This document shows, one piece after another, positions 35,263 to 44,105 of a stretch of 64,000 nt of DNA. The position numbers and the translations under genes are program-made. The notes beneath the pieces were generated by a model, which worked only from the letters and a program-made list of their open reading frames with translations, did not search any database and had not been told where the DNA came from. Positions within the stretch are counted from its first letter, which is position 1. Each line of letters starts with the position of its first letter. Source of the DNA: JAQBZY01 sp038117205 (GTDB lineage: Bacteria; Pseudomonadota; Alphaproteobacteria; Rhodospirillales; Casp-alpha2); NCBI GenBank assembly GCA_038117205.1, contig JAYOFL010000009.1, positions 11,079 through 75,078 on the forward strand, given 5' to 3'.

Positions 35263-36624
35263 TCACTTGCCGATGCAGAAGTCACGGAAAATCCGGTCCA
35301 GCAACTCTTCCACGTCGACGCGGCCGGTGATTGTTCCGAGCTGCCGCGCGGCCAGACGCAAGTCCTCGGCGACGAGTTCGACCGACCGCCCGGCCTCCGC
35401 CGAGGTCAGGGCGCGGTCCAAAGCTTCACGCGCCGCCTCTACGGCCTGGCGGTGGCGCAGCCGCGTCAGCGGCGGTGCCTCCTCGGACCGACCCGTCGCC
35501 AGGGCAGCTACGCGACGCGTCAGCTCGCCGATCAGAAGGTTGAGGCCTTCCCCCGTTTTTGCGGAGATCCGGATCGCGCCCTTGGCGCCATCCAAATCGC
35601 CCGGCGTAAGATCGGATTTGTTGAGAACGACAACGGACGACCCGTCAGAAGCTCCGGCCTGAGCGGTCTCCGCCGACCCGGCCGTACCGGCATCGAGAAG
35701 GACGATACGAACGTCGGCCGTGGCCGCCGCCGCCCTGGCCCGCCGGACCCCTTCCTGTTCGACCGTGTCATCCGTATCCCGGAGCCCGGCGGTATCGACG
35801 ACCGTCACCGCGTAGCCGCCCAGATCGAGCGGAACCTCCAGAAGATCCCGGGTCGTGCCGGCGATGTCAGTGACAATGGCGACGTCCCGTTTTGCGAGGG
35901 CATTCAGCAAACTCGACTTGCCGACGTTGGGCGCCCCGGTGATGGCGATCCGAAACCCCTGGCGGATGCGCTCCCCCATATGGCCGTCCTCGAGATGACG
36001 GGACATGCCGCCCCGGACATCCCGCGCCGCCGCCAGCGCTGCCTCGAATAGGTCCGCCGGTATGTCCTCCTCGGAAAAATCTATGGCGGCCTCGGCGTGG
36101 GCGAGGGTGGCGACCAGCCGTTCCCGCCATCCGTCATAAAGAGCCGAGAGGGCGCCCCCCAATTGCCGCAGGGCCTGGCGCCGTTGGCCAGAAGTCTCCG
36201 CGTCGACCAGGTCGGCAATGGCCTCCGCTTCGGTCAGGTCGAGCTTACCGTTCTCGAAGGCGCGGCGGGTGAACTCGCCCGGGCCGGCCGGCCGCAGACT
36301 CGGGATGCGGGAAAGGGCGTCGAGGACCGCGCCCGTGACGGCGCCGCCACCATGCAGATGCAGCTCCAGCACATCCTCGCCGGTCTCGCTCATCGGCCCT
36401 TCGAACCACAGCACCAGGGCCCGGTCGAGCAGGTCGGTCGATTCGGCTGCGTAAAGACTTGCCAGTGTCGCGACCCGTGCCGGTGGGAGGGGACGCCCCC
36501 GTGTCATGGCTTGGAACGCGGCTCCTGCATTCGGCCCGGTGACGCGGACGATGGCGACGGCGGAACGCCCCGGCGGCGTCGCCAAGGCGAAGACGGTATC
36601 CGGTTCTTTCGTCTGATTCGGCAT
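35263..36624 (-). CDS. mnmE: tRNA modification GTPase MnmE
   Basis: A 453-residue GTPase (TrmE) that partners MnmG. N-terminal formyl-THF-binding domain (DTVFALATPPGRSAVAIVRVTGP; LHLHGG), a helical middle, the G domain with GAPNVGKSSLLN, DIAGTTRD, DTAGLRDT and NKSD, and the C-terminal catalytic CIGK (CxGK). The parS-rich gap separates it from mnmG. Upstream, 36625-36670 is an AT-rich stretch with repeated TATA that probably holds its promoter. Confidence 0.96.
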   Translation of the reverse strand: MPNQTKEPDTVFALATPPGRSAVAIVRVTGPNAGAAFQAMTRGRPLPPARVATLASLYAAESTDLLDRALVLWFEGPMSETGEDVLELHLHGGGAVTGAVLDALSRIPSLRPAGPGEFTRRAFENGKLDLTEAEAIADLVDAETSGQRRQALRQLGGALSALYDGWRERLVATLAHAEAAIDFSEEDIPADLFEAALAAARDVRGGMSRHLEDGHMGERIRQGFRIAITGAPNVGKSSLLNALAKRDVAIVTDIAGTTRDLLEVPLDLGGYAVTVVDTAGLRDTDDTVEQEGVRRARAAAATADVRIVLLDAGTAGSAETAQAGASDGSSVVVLNKSDLTPGDLDGAKGAIRISAKTGEGLNLLIGELTRRVAALATGRSEEAPPLTRLRHRQAVEAAREALDRALTSAEAGRSVELVAEDLRLAARQLGTITGRVDVEELLDRIFRDFCIGK

Positions 36625-36670
36625 CGAAAGGACCGCTATATCTAGTGGTATATACTATATATAGAGTGCG

Positions 36671-37006
36671 CTATTGATCCGGCCGCAGCATCAAACGCTC
36701 GACCCGCCGGCCGTTCTGAAGATGCTCGGTCAGGATTTCATCCACGTCGGCCGGGGTATCGAAGCGGTACCAGACACCCTCCGGATAGATCACCATGGTC
36801 GGGCCGAGCTCGCAGCGGTCGAGGCAGCCGGCCTGGTTGATTCGGCAGCCTTCCAACCCGAGCTCCTTGGCCCGCTCCTTCATGTAGTTCCGGAGCTTCA
36901 CGGCACCCTTGCGGGCGCACGAGCCGCGCTCGTGTCCCTCCGGCCGTTCGTTCATGCAGACGAACACGTGCGCGTCGTAAAACAGCTCGGGGTCGTTCGG
37001 CGCCAT
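36671..37006 (-). CDS. thioredoxin-like (2Fe-2S) ferredoxin
   Basis: A 111-residue protein with the thioredoxin-fold ferredoxin pattern: HVFVCMNER...GSCARKGA and CRINQAGCLDRCELGPTMVIYPEGVWY, giving the Cys set for a [2Fe-2S] cluster. An electron-transfer role is likely, with unknown partner. Its ATG shares one base with the stop of the DUF6489 gene (TAATG), so the two are translationally coupled. Confidence 0.9.
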   Translation of the reverse strand: MAPNDPELFYDAHVFVCMNERPEGHERGSCARKGAVKLRNYMKERAKELGLEGCRINQAGCLDRCELGPTMVIYPEGVWYRFDTPADVDEILTEHLQNGRRVERLMLRPDQ

Positions 37007-37260
37007 TATTTCTTCTCCTTGTCGGCGTCACCGCTACCGGCCAGTTGCGACCAGAACATCTTCTGCATCTGCTCCCATCCCTGAAGGCCGGCGGGTAGCC
37101 AGGTCCGCAGCATGCTTTCCGGATCCATGGCCTGGAGATTGGCGCGCATGCGATCCTCGATCTCCCTCATCATGGCTTCCTGCAGCGGCTTCACGTCCGG
37201 CAGGCCGAGGAACGTCCGCGCCTCTTCCGGCGTGCAATCAACATCCACCTTGATCTTCAT
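37006..37260 (-). CDS. DUF6489 family small protein
   Basis: An 84-residue protein: MKIKVDVDCTPEEARTFLGLPDVKPLQEAMM followed by a Met/Gln-rich helix with WEQMQKMFW and a charged end. This resembles the DUF6489 family of alphaproteobacteria; function unknown. The ATG at 37260 is chosen because the family begins MKIKVDVDCTPEE; an upstream start at 37326 adds unrelated residues. Coupled to the ferredoxin gene downstream. Confidence 0.8.
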   Translation of the reverse strand: MKIKVDVDCTPEEARTFLGLPDVKPLQEAMMREIEDRMRANLQAMDPESMLRTWLPAGLQGWEQMQKMFWSQLAGSGDADKEKK

Positions 37261-37420
37261 TCCGCCTTCTCCCCGCCCATCGCAATCGCCATCCGCAAGC
37301 CTTGAAAGATCGTCGCCGAAAGTCAAAGTAGACGATCAAGGTAAGCGACGGGGACGGGGGCTGGCAACGGCGCGCGTCGCCTTTCCTCCCACCGCAATGA
37401 CCAGCGCCAAGGACCACCAC

Positions 37421-39445
37421 ATGACCCGCAACCGCCTCGGCGACGAGACCTCCCCTTATCTCCGCCAGCACAAGGACAACCCCGTCCATTGGTACGCCTG
37501 GGGTGACGAGGCCTTCGCCGCCGCCAAAAGGGACGGCAAGCCGATCCTCTTGAGCGTCGGCTACGCCGCCTGTCACTGGTGCCACGTGATGGCGCACGAA
37601 AGCTTCGAGGACGACGGGATCGCGGCCCGCATGAACGATCTCTACATCAACATCAAGGTCGACCGGGAGGAACGCCCCGACATCGACAACATCTATCAGA
37701 CGGCGCTGCAGGCCTTGGGCGAGCATGGCGGCTGGCCGCTGACCATGTTCCTGACACCGGCGGGCGAGCCGTTCTGGGGCGGCACCTACTTCCCACCGTC
37801 GCCGCGCTACGGCCGTCCCGGCTTCACGCAGGTCCTGGACGGCATCGCGGCGACCTACGCCAAGAACCCGGACCAGATTTCCAGCAACGTCGCCGCCATC
37901 AAGGACGCGCTCAAGAAGGCGCTGACGCCGACCGGCGGCGGCGCTCTCGACGGCAAAACGCTGGACGCCGTCGCCGCCGACGCCGTGCGCATGATCGACC
38001 CCTACGACGGCGGCACAAACGGCGCGCCGAAATTTCCGCAGCCCATGTTCTTCCGTTTTCTCTGGCACGCCTTTCTGCGTTCCAACGGCGCCATGTTCCG
38101 GGACGCGGTCACCGTCACGCTCGACCACATCTGCCAGGGCGGAATCTACGATCATGCCGGTGGTGGCTTCGCGCGGTATTCGGTCGACGACCGCTGGCTG
38201 GTGCCGCACTTCGAGAAAATGCTCTACGACAACGCGCTCCTGATCGAACTGATGGCGGACGTCTGCCAATCGGCGCGTCATCCCCTCTACGCCGCCCGGA
38301 CCGCCGAAACCATCGGCTGGCTCATGCGCGAGATGAAGGCGGAGGAAGACGCAGACGGCTTCGCCTTCGCCAGCGCGCTCGACGCCGACAGCGAAGGGGA
38401 GGAGGGGAAGTACTACGTCTGGACCGCCGAGGAAGTGGACGCCGTTCTCGGCGCCGACGCCGGACCGTTCAAGAAACTCTACGAGGTCTCCCGCATCGGC
38501 AATTGGGAAGAAAAGACCATCCTCAACCGCCTCGATCACCTCGAGTGGGACGACGCCACGGAGGCCGCCATGCGGCCGTTGCTCGACAAACTGCTCGCCG
38601 TCCGCGCCGGCCGCGTGCCGCCCATGCGCGACGACAAGGTGCTGGCCGACTGGAACGGCATGGCCGTCGCCGCGCTGGTACGCGCCGGCATCGCCTTCGG
38701 CCGGCCGGACTGGATCGACCTCGCCCGGACAGTCTTCGACACCGTGCGGCGGAAGATGACGGCGGCGGACGGACGCCTCCGCCATTCGCTCTGCGCCGGA
38801 CGACTGGCGCACCCGGCCGTCCTCGACGACTACGCGAATCTCGCCCGCGCCGGCCTGTTCCTCGCCGAAGCCACCGACGATCCCGCCTACGAAAAGATCG
38901 CCATCGAATATGCCGAGGCCGCCGAGCGGCACTACGCCGACACAGACGGCGGAGGTTATTTCCTCGCCGCCGACGACACCGGCGATCTGATCCTTCGTTC
39001 CAAGCCCGGCTACGACAATGCCGTCCCGGCCGGCAACGGCGTCATGGCGGAAGTGCTGGTGCGTCTCTACATGATCACGGAGGAGGCGAAATACCGCGAC
39101 CGGGCGGAACGGGTATTCGGGGCCTTCCTGGCCGAAAACCCGCGCGAGAACCTGCACCACCCGACGCTGCTGATCGCCTGGGAAATGCTGACGCGCGGCT
39201 GCCAGGTCGTCGTTGCCGGCGACGGCCCGGACGCCGACGCGCTCTGGCGTGCCGCCCTGGTCTCGCCGAACAGGCTATCCGTCGTCACCCGCGTCGGTGC
39301 CGATGCGAAGCTTGCCGACGGCCATCCCGCCGCCGGCAAGGGACCGGTCGACGGCCGCCCCGCCGCTTACGTCTGCGTGGGCACGACCTGCGGCCTGCCG
39401 ATCACGGAACCGGCGAAATTAGCCGAGGCGCTCGGGGCGGCATGA
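37421..39445 (+). CDS. thioredoxin-domain protein of the DUF255/YyaL family
   Basis: A 674-residue protein. The N-terminal thioredoxin-like domain starts NRLGDETSPYLRQHKDNPVHWYAW and carries CHWCHVM (Cys51 and Cys54); the rest is an (alpha/alpha)6-barrel-like region resembling glycosidase or epimerase folds (VPHFEKMLYDNALLIEL, MRDDKVLADWNGMAV). It is conserved from bacteria to humans (SPATA20) with unknown biochemical role. The ATG at 37421 is used; an in-frame ATG at 37397 is possible. It overlaps ogt by four bases. Confidence 0.92.
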   Translation: MTRNRLGDETSPYLRQHKDNPVHWYAWGDEAFAAAKRDGKPILLSVGYAACHWCHVMAHESFEDDGIAARMNDLYINIKVDREERPDIDNIYQTALQALGEHGGWPLTMFLTPAGEPFWGGTYFPPSPRYGRPGFTQVLDGIAATYAKNPDQISSNVAAIKDALKKALTPTGGGALDGKTLDAVAADAVRMIDPYDGGTNGAPKFPQPMFFRFLWHAFLRSNGAMFRDAVTVTLDHICQGGIYDHAGGGFARYSVDDRWLVPHFEKMLYDNALLIELMADVCQSARHPLYAARTAETIGWLMREMKAEEDADGFAFASALDADSEGEEGKYYVWTAEEVDAVLGADAGPFKKLYEVSRIGNWEEKTILNRLDHLEWDDATEAAMRPLLDKLLAVRAGRVPPMRDDKVLADWNGMAVAALVRAGIAFGRPDWIDLARTVFDTVRRKMTAADGRLRHSLCAGRLAHPAVLDDYANLARAGLFLAEATDDPAYEKIAIEYAEAAERHYADTDGGGYFLAADDTGDLILRSKPGYDNAVPAGNGVMAEVLVRLYMITEEAKYRDRAERVFGAFLAENPRENLHHPTLLIAWEMLTRGCQVVVAGDGPDADALWRAALVSPNRLSVVTRVGADAKLADGHPAAGKGPVDGRPAAYVCVGTTCGLPITEPAKLAEALGAA

Positions 39446-39915
39446 GCGGCGACGTCCAACACCTGTCCTTCCCGTCGCCGCTCGGCACGCTCACGGCCTT
39501 CGAGGTGGCCGGCGCGCTGGTCGCCATCGAGCACGGCCGGGCGCCGACGCCGGGCACGGCGACGCCGTTCCTGACCGAGGTGCGGCGCCAGTTGAATGCC
39601 TATTTCGACGGCGCGTTGAAAGATTTCGATCTGGCCCTGGCGCCCGCCGGTCCGGCCCGGCGCCGCGAGATCTGGACCGCCATGTGCGACATCGGTTACG
39701 GCGAGACGGAAACCTACGGCGCATTCGCCGCCCGCGTCGGCTCATCGGCCCGCGCCATCGGCCAGGCCTGCGCCAGCAATCCGATCCCGATCGTCATCCC
39801 GTGCCACCGGGTGCTCGGCGCCGGCGACACGCTCGCCGGCTATTCCTTCGCCGACGGCGCGGAGACGAAGCGCCGCCTCCTGCATCTGGAGAACCCAAAG
39901 GCTTGGCTCATCTAG
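39442..39915 (+). CDS. ogt: methylated-DNA-protein cysteine S-methyltransferase
   Basis: A 157-residue DNA-repair protein that takes the methyl group from O6-methylguanine onto its own Cys. The active site is IPIVIPCHRVLG, and IGYGETETYGAFAARVGSSARAIGQACASNP is the helix-turn-helix with the arginine finger. Translation starts at the ATG overlapping the upstream stop (ATGA). Confidence 0.94.
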   Translation: MSGDVQHLSFPSPLGTLTAFEVAGALVAIEHGRAPTPGTATPFLTEVRRQLNAYFDGALKDFDLALAPAGPARRREIWTAMCDIGYGETETYGAFAARVGSSARAIGQACASNPIPIVIPCHRVLGAGDTLAGYSFADGAETKRRLLHLENPKAWLI

Positions 39916-39993
39916 CGCGGGCTTGCCGGTTCGGCGCCGCTTCATCAGAATGTCCGCCAATTAACCAACCATAACCTACGGGAGAAGAAATTC

Positions 39994-40968
39994 ATGACAC
40001 ATGCCATCCGCGTTCACGAGAAAGGCGGCCCCGAAGTCCTCAAGTGGGAGGAGATCGAGGTCGGCAAACCGGGCAAGGGCGAAGTTCGCATCAAGCAGAA
40101 CGCCGTCGGCCTCAACTACATCGACGTCTATTTCCGCACCGGTCTCTATCCGATCCCGAGCTACCCGGCGATCATCGGCATGGAAGCCGCCGGCGTGATC
40201 GAGGACGTCGGCGAAGGCGTCACGGAATTCAAGATCGGCGACCGCGTCACCTATCCGATGGTGCCGGGCGCCTATGCCGAGGCCCGCTGCATGCCGACCC
40301 TCAAGGTCGTGAAGATTCCGGACGGCATCGAGGACAAGACCGCCGCCGGCATGATGCTCAAGGGCATGACGGCGCACTATCTGCTGCACCGGACCTATCC
40401 GGTGAAGAAGGGCGATCCGATCCTGGTCTACGCGGCGGCCGGCGGCGTCGGCCTGATCCTCTGTCAGTGGGCGAAGCTCTTGGGCGCCACCGTCATCGGC
40501 TGCGTCGGCTCGGAAGAGAAGGCGGCGCTCGCCAAGGCGCACGGCTGCGACCACACGATCCTCTATCGGACCGAGGACATCCCGACGAAGGTGAAGGAAT
40601 TCACCGGCGGCAAGGGCGTCGCCGCGGCTTACGATTCCATCGGCAAGGCGACGTTCGATGCTTCGCTCGACTCGCTCCGCCCGTTCGGCGTGCTCGCCAC
40701 CTACGGCAACGCGTCCGGTCCGGTCGATCCCTTCAACCCCGGCATCCTGGCGCCGAAGGGTTCGCTCTACGTGACGCGGCCGACGCTCGGCACGCACACG
40801 GCGACGCGCGAGCTGGTGCTCGACGGCGCCAACGCGCTCTTCGACGTCGTGAAGTCGGGCAAGGTGAAGATCGAGGTCAACCAGACCTATCCCCTGAAGG
40901 ACGCCGCCAAGGCGCACAAGGAACTGGAAGCCCGCGAGACCACCGGCTCGACGGTCTTCACCGTCTGA
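39994..40968 (+). CDS. NADPH:quinone oxidoreductase (zeta-crystallin type)
   Basis: A 324-residue medium-chain dehydrogenase/reductase lacking the zinc ligands, as in Qor. Seen: GPEVLKWEEIEVGKPGKGEV at the start, AVGLNYIDVYFRTGLYPIPSYPAIIGMEAAGVIEDVGEGV, and the nucleotide-binding VYAAAGGVGLILCQWAKLLGATVIGCVGS. GGGAGAAG precedes the ATG. Substrate preference cannot be told. Followed by a bidirectional terminator facing rho. Confidence 0.9.
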   Translation: MTHAIRVHEKGGPEVLKWEEIEVGKPGKGEVRIKQNAVGLNYIDVYFRTGLYPIPSYPAIIGMEAAGVIEDVGEGVTEFKIGDRVTYPMVPGAYAEARCMPTLKVVKIPDGIEDKTAAGMMLKGMTAHYLLHRTYPVKKGDPILVYAAAGGVGLILCQWAKLLGATVIGCVGSEEKAALAKAHGCDHTILYRTEDIPTKVKEFTGGKGVAAAYDSIGKATFDASLDSLRPFGVLATYGNASGPVDPFNPGILAPKGSLYVTRPTLGTHTATRELVLDGANALFDVVKSGKVKIEVNQTYPLKDAAKAHKELEARETTGSTVFTV

Positions 40969-40991
40969 GGTTCAGCCTCACGGCCCAATTG

Positions 40992-41123
40992 GCCACAGAG
41001 ACACAGAGGCACAGAGAAAAAGGAAAGGCGCCCATTGGGCGCCTTTCTCGTTTCGATATTTTGATTTTCACCGCGGCGCGGAGAATGAAGAAGGGCGTCC
41101 TCTGTGTCTCTGTGCCTCTGTGG
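40992..41123. repeat. inverted CACAGAG-rich repeat flanking a terminator
   Basis: The arms at 40992-41016 and 41098-41123 are near-complementary and built from the units CACAGAG/CTCTGTG. They enclose the terminator stem at 41024-41046. The whole element fills the gap between the convergent qor-like and rho genes. Confidence 0.75.
41024..41046. terminator. bidirectional terminator between quinone oxidoreductase and rho
   Basis: AAAGGCGCCC and GGGCGCCTTT form a perfect 10-bp stem with a 3-base loop; A-rich on one side and T-rich on the other, so it can act on both strands. Confidence 0.85.
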
Positions 41124-41133
41124 CGAACCTGTC

Positions 41134-42390
41134 TTACTGATTCATGGAGTCGAAGAAGTCCGAGTTGTTCTTCGAGTGCTTGATCTTGTCCAGCAGGAAC
41201 TCCATCGCGTCGACCACGCCCATCGGCATGAGGATGCGGCGTAGCACCCACATCTTCGACAGCGTGCCCTTGTCGACCAACAGCTCTTCCTTGCGCGTAC
41301 CCGACTTGGTTATGTCGATGGTCGGCCAGGTCCGCTTGTCGGAGAGCTTGCGGTCGAGGATGATTTCCGAGTTACCGGTGCCCTTGAATTCCTCGAAGAT
41401 GACCTCGTCCATGCGCGATCCGGTGTCGATCAGCGCGGTGGCGATAATGGTCAGGGAGCCGCCTTCCTCGATGTTGCGCGCCGCGCCGAAGAACCGCTTT
41501 GGACGCTGCAGCGCGTTGGCGTCGACGCCGCCGGTCAGCACCTTGCCGCTGGACGGCACGACGGTGTTGTAGGCGCGCGCCAGACGTGTGATCGAGTCCA
41601 GCAGAATGACGACGTCGCGCTTGTGCTCGACCAGGCGCTTCGCCTTCTCGATCACCATTTCGGTGACCTGCACGTGACGCGTTGCCGGCTCGTCGAAGGT
41701 GGACGAAATCACTTCGCCCTTCACGGAGCGCGCCATGTCGGTCACTTCCTCCGGCCGCTCGTCGATCAGCAGCACGATCAGGTAGCATTCCGGATGGTTC
41801 TTGGCGATCGAGTGCGCCATGTTCTGCAGCATCACGGTCTTACCGGTGCGCGGCGGCGCGACGATGAGCGCGCGCTGTCCCTTACCGAGCGGGCAGATCA
41901 GGTCCAGCACCCGGTGCGTCGGGTCCTTGTTTTCCGGATTTTCGATTTCCATCGCCAACCGCTCGTCCGGATAGAGCGGCGTCAGGTTATCGAAGTTGAT
42001 GCGGTGACGGACGTCGGCCGGATCGGCGAAATTGACCTTGTTGATCTTGAGGAGCGCGAAGTACCGCTCCCCTTCCTTCGGCGAGCGGATCTCGCCCTCG
42101 ACGGTGTCGCCGGTGCGGAGTGAGAAGCGGCGGATCTGGCTCGGGCTGACGTAGATATCGTCCGGACCCGGCAGGTAGTTCGCTTCCGGGCTCCGGAGGA
42201 AGCCGAAGCCGTCCTGCAGGACTTCAAGAACGCCGTCGCCGAAGATGGCGATGTCGTCCTCGGCCAACTGCTTCAGGATGGCGAACATCATGTCCTGCTT
42301 CCTGAGCGAGCTCGCGTTTTCGATTTCAAGCTCCTCGGCATAGGCGAGAAGGTCGGCGGGCGTTTTCTTCTTGAGGTCCTTGAGATTCAT
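41134..42390 (-). CDS. rho: transcription termination factor Rho
   Basis: A 418-residue RNA-dependent ATPase hexamer. N-terminal RNA-binding cold-shock-like domain (FGDGVLEVLQDGFGFLRSPEANYLPGPDDIYVSPSQIRRF), P-loop APPRTGKTVMLQ, and the Q-/R-loop region TGGVDANALQRPKRFFGAARNIEEGGSLTIIATAL. Length and sequence are standard. It is followed upstream by a 200-base leader with GC-rich repeats and no gene. Confidence 0.97.
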   Translation of the reverse strand: MNLKDLKKKTPADLLAYAEELEIENASSLRKQDMMFAILKQLAEDDIAIFGDGVLEVLQDGFGFLRSPEANYLPGPDDIYVSPSQIRRFSLRTGDTVEGEIRSPKEGERYFALLKINKVNFADPADVRHRINFDNLTPLYPDERLAMEIENPENKDPTHRVLDLICPLGKGQRALIVAPPRTGKTVMLQNMAHSIAKNHPECYLIVLLIDERPEEVTDMARSVKGEVISSTFDEPATRHVQVTEMVIEKAKRLVEHKRDVVILLDSITRLARAYNTVVPSSGKVLTGGVDANALQRPKRFFGAARNIEEGGSLTIIATALIDTGSRMDEVIFEEFKGTGNSEIILDRKLSDKRTWPTIDITKSGTRKEELLVDKGTLSKMWVLRRILMPMGVVDAMEFLLDKIKHSKNNSDFFDSMNQ

Positions 42391-42592
42391 GTGGTCCGTC
42401 GATGGTCGTGGGAAAGGGGTTCGCCCGTTCGGGCTTTCGAAGCGGCTGGGCGGGCCTTGGCGGCCGCCTCGTTCGAACTGGGCAGAAAGGACGGATTCGA
42501 GACGAATCCGTTGGAGAAGCTAGACGATTAGCGAAACCGCGTTCGCCTGTCAAATGGGAAATGCCGGAATTCCGGGCCTTAGCGCCCTTTTC

Positions 42593-43027
42593 TCAGAGCG
42601 GTTTCACGACCGCCATGATGACGATGACGATCATCAGGACCGTCGGCACTTCGTTGGCGATGCGGTAGAAGCGGGCCGGACGGACGTTGCGGTCGGCCTC
42701 GAAGTCCTTTCGCCAGCGGCCCATCATCATGTGCGAGACCATCAGCGCCGCGACGCAGGTGAGCTTCACGTGCAGCCAGACGGACGAAAAGTCCTGGTAG
42801 GCGAGCAGCATGCCGCCGAACAGCAGGGACGAGATCATGGCCGGGTTCATGATGGCGCGAAGCAGCCGCCGCTCCATGATCTTGAGCGTCTCGGAAAGCT
42901 CGGAACCCGGTTCCGCCGACACGTGATAGACGAAGAGCCTGGGCAGGTAGAGAAGCCCGGCCATCCAGGCGATCACGGAAATGATGTGAAGCGCCTTGAT
43001 CCAGAAATAAGCTCCCGACATGTCCAT
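42593..43027 (-). CDS. hemJ: protoporphyrinogen oxidase HemJ
   Basis: A 144-residue inner-membrane protein with about four helices, the CopD-like HemJ enzyme that oxidises protoporphyrinogen IX. Conserved His residues are seen in WIKALHIISVIAWMAGLLYLPRLFVYH and WLHVKLTCVAALMVSHMMMGRW. The ATG at 43027 has GGAGG eight bases upstream. It lies beside hemH and hemE, so three haem genes cluster next to the origin. Confidence 0.93.
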   Translation of the reverse strand: MDMSGAYFWIKALHIISVIAWMAGLLYLPRLFVYHVSAEPGSELSETLKIMERRLLRAIMNPAMISSLLFGGMLLAYQDFSSVWLHVKLTCVAALMVSHMMMGRWRKDFEADRNVRPARFYRIANEVPTVLMIVIVIMAVVKPL

Positions 43028-43042
43028 GCTCGGCTCCTCCGT

Positions 43043-44095
43043 TCAGGCGGCGGCGCGGCAGGGACAGCGGCCGAATTCCGCCGGGCAGAGCCGCCCGCCG
43101 CTGTCGGGCGCCGTGCCCGCATCCCGGCCCAATGTGTCACGGCCCAGCGCCGAACGGACCGTCATCGCCAGCCCGTCGATGAACGCCGCCGCCGTGCCGA
43201 CCGCCGGCACCCGTTCGTAACACGTGACGCCGTTCTCCGTCGCCAGGTGCTTGTACTCGATGTCGAGCTCGACCAGCGTTTCCGAATGCTCCGACACGAA
43301 GGCGATCGGCACCACGACCAGGGGAACGCCGTCGGCGCCGCCCCGCTTGATCTCGTCGTCCGTCGACGGGCCGATCCATTCCAGCGGCCCGACGCGGCTC
43401 TGGTAGCAGACCAGCCAATCGAGACCGGGGATCGCCAGTTTATCGACCACGGCTGCCGCCGTTCGCTCGACCTGCCACTGATAGGGATCGCCGCTGGCGA
43501 TGACCTTCTTCGGCAGACCGTGCGCAGAAAACAGCACTCTCGGTTTCCCTTGCGCCGACGCGGCCTCGATCCTCGGCCGGATCAGCGCCGCCTGGGCTTC
43601 GACGAAACCCGACTGCATCGGATAGCAGCAGACCTCGACGGTCGGCGCATGGACGCCCGCCGTCCGCGCCGCCCGGTGCCAGTCCTTGATCGAGGACCCG
43701 CTGGTCGTCGTCGAATACTGCGGATAGAGCGGCAGCAGGACGATCCTGTCCGGCTTGTACTCACCGACCGCGCGCGCCACGTCGTCGCTCATCGGATGCC
43801 AATAGCGCATACAGACGAAGGTGCGCACCTCGTCGGGTCCGTCCGAAAACCGCGCCTGTAGGGCCGACGCCTGGGCGTCGGTCAATTCCAGCAGCGGCGA
43901 CTTGCCGCCGATGTGACCGTAAATCTCCCGCGCCACCGGTGCCCGCCGCGTCGAAATCAGTTTCGCCAGAAGCCAGCGGAACGGTGTCGGCACCGAAATG
44001 ATCGCCGGGTCGTTGAACAGATTGAACAGGAAGGGCTGCACGGCGGCGGGACTGTCCGGTCCGCCAAGATTGAACAGGACGACGGCGATGCGCAT
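43043..44095 (-). CDS. hemH: ferrochelatase with C-terminal [2Fe-2S] cysteine motif
   Basis: A 350-residue enzyme that inserts iron into protoporphyrin IX. Family blocks: VVLFNLGGPDSPAAVQPFLFNLF, LLPLYPQYSTTTSGS, VLFSAHGLPKKVI (catalytic His) and IAFVSEHSETLVELDIEY. The tail carries C-x6-C-x-C (Cys337, 344, 346) and there is a Cys pair at 156-157, matching the four-Cys cluster set of Caulobacter ferrochelatase. AGGAG supports the ATG. hemE ends 10 bases upstream. Confidence 0.96.
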   Translation of the reverse strand: MRIAVVLFNLGGPDSPAAVQPFLFNLFNDPAIISVPTPFRWLLAKLISTRRAPVAREIYGHIGGKSPLLELTDAQASALQARFSDGPDEVRTFVCMRYWHPMSDDVARAVGEYKPDRIVLLPLYPQYSTTTSGSSIKDWHRAARTAGVHAPTVEVCCYPMQSGFVEAQAALIRPRIEAASAQGKPRVLFSAHGLPKKVIASGDPYQWQVERTAAAVVDKLAIPGLDWLVCYQSRVGPLEWIGPSTDDEIKRGGADGVPLVVVPIAFVSEHSETLVELDIEYKHLATENGVTCYERVPAVGTAAAFIDGLAMTVRSALGRDTLGRDAGTAPDSGGRLCPAEFGRCPCRAAA

Positions 44096-44105
44096 GCGCG
44101 TTCTC

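Noticed and set aside
36630..36665. AT-rich TATA-containing stretch before mnmE as a binding palindrome
   Set aside because: It is repetitive rather than a clean dyad and is more simply the mnmE promoter region.
37238..39160. 640-codon minus-strand frame opposite the DUF255 gene
   Set aside because: No motif, His/Val/Glu-rich shadow of a well-supported gene.
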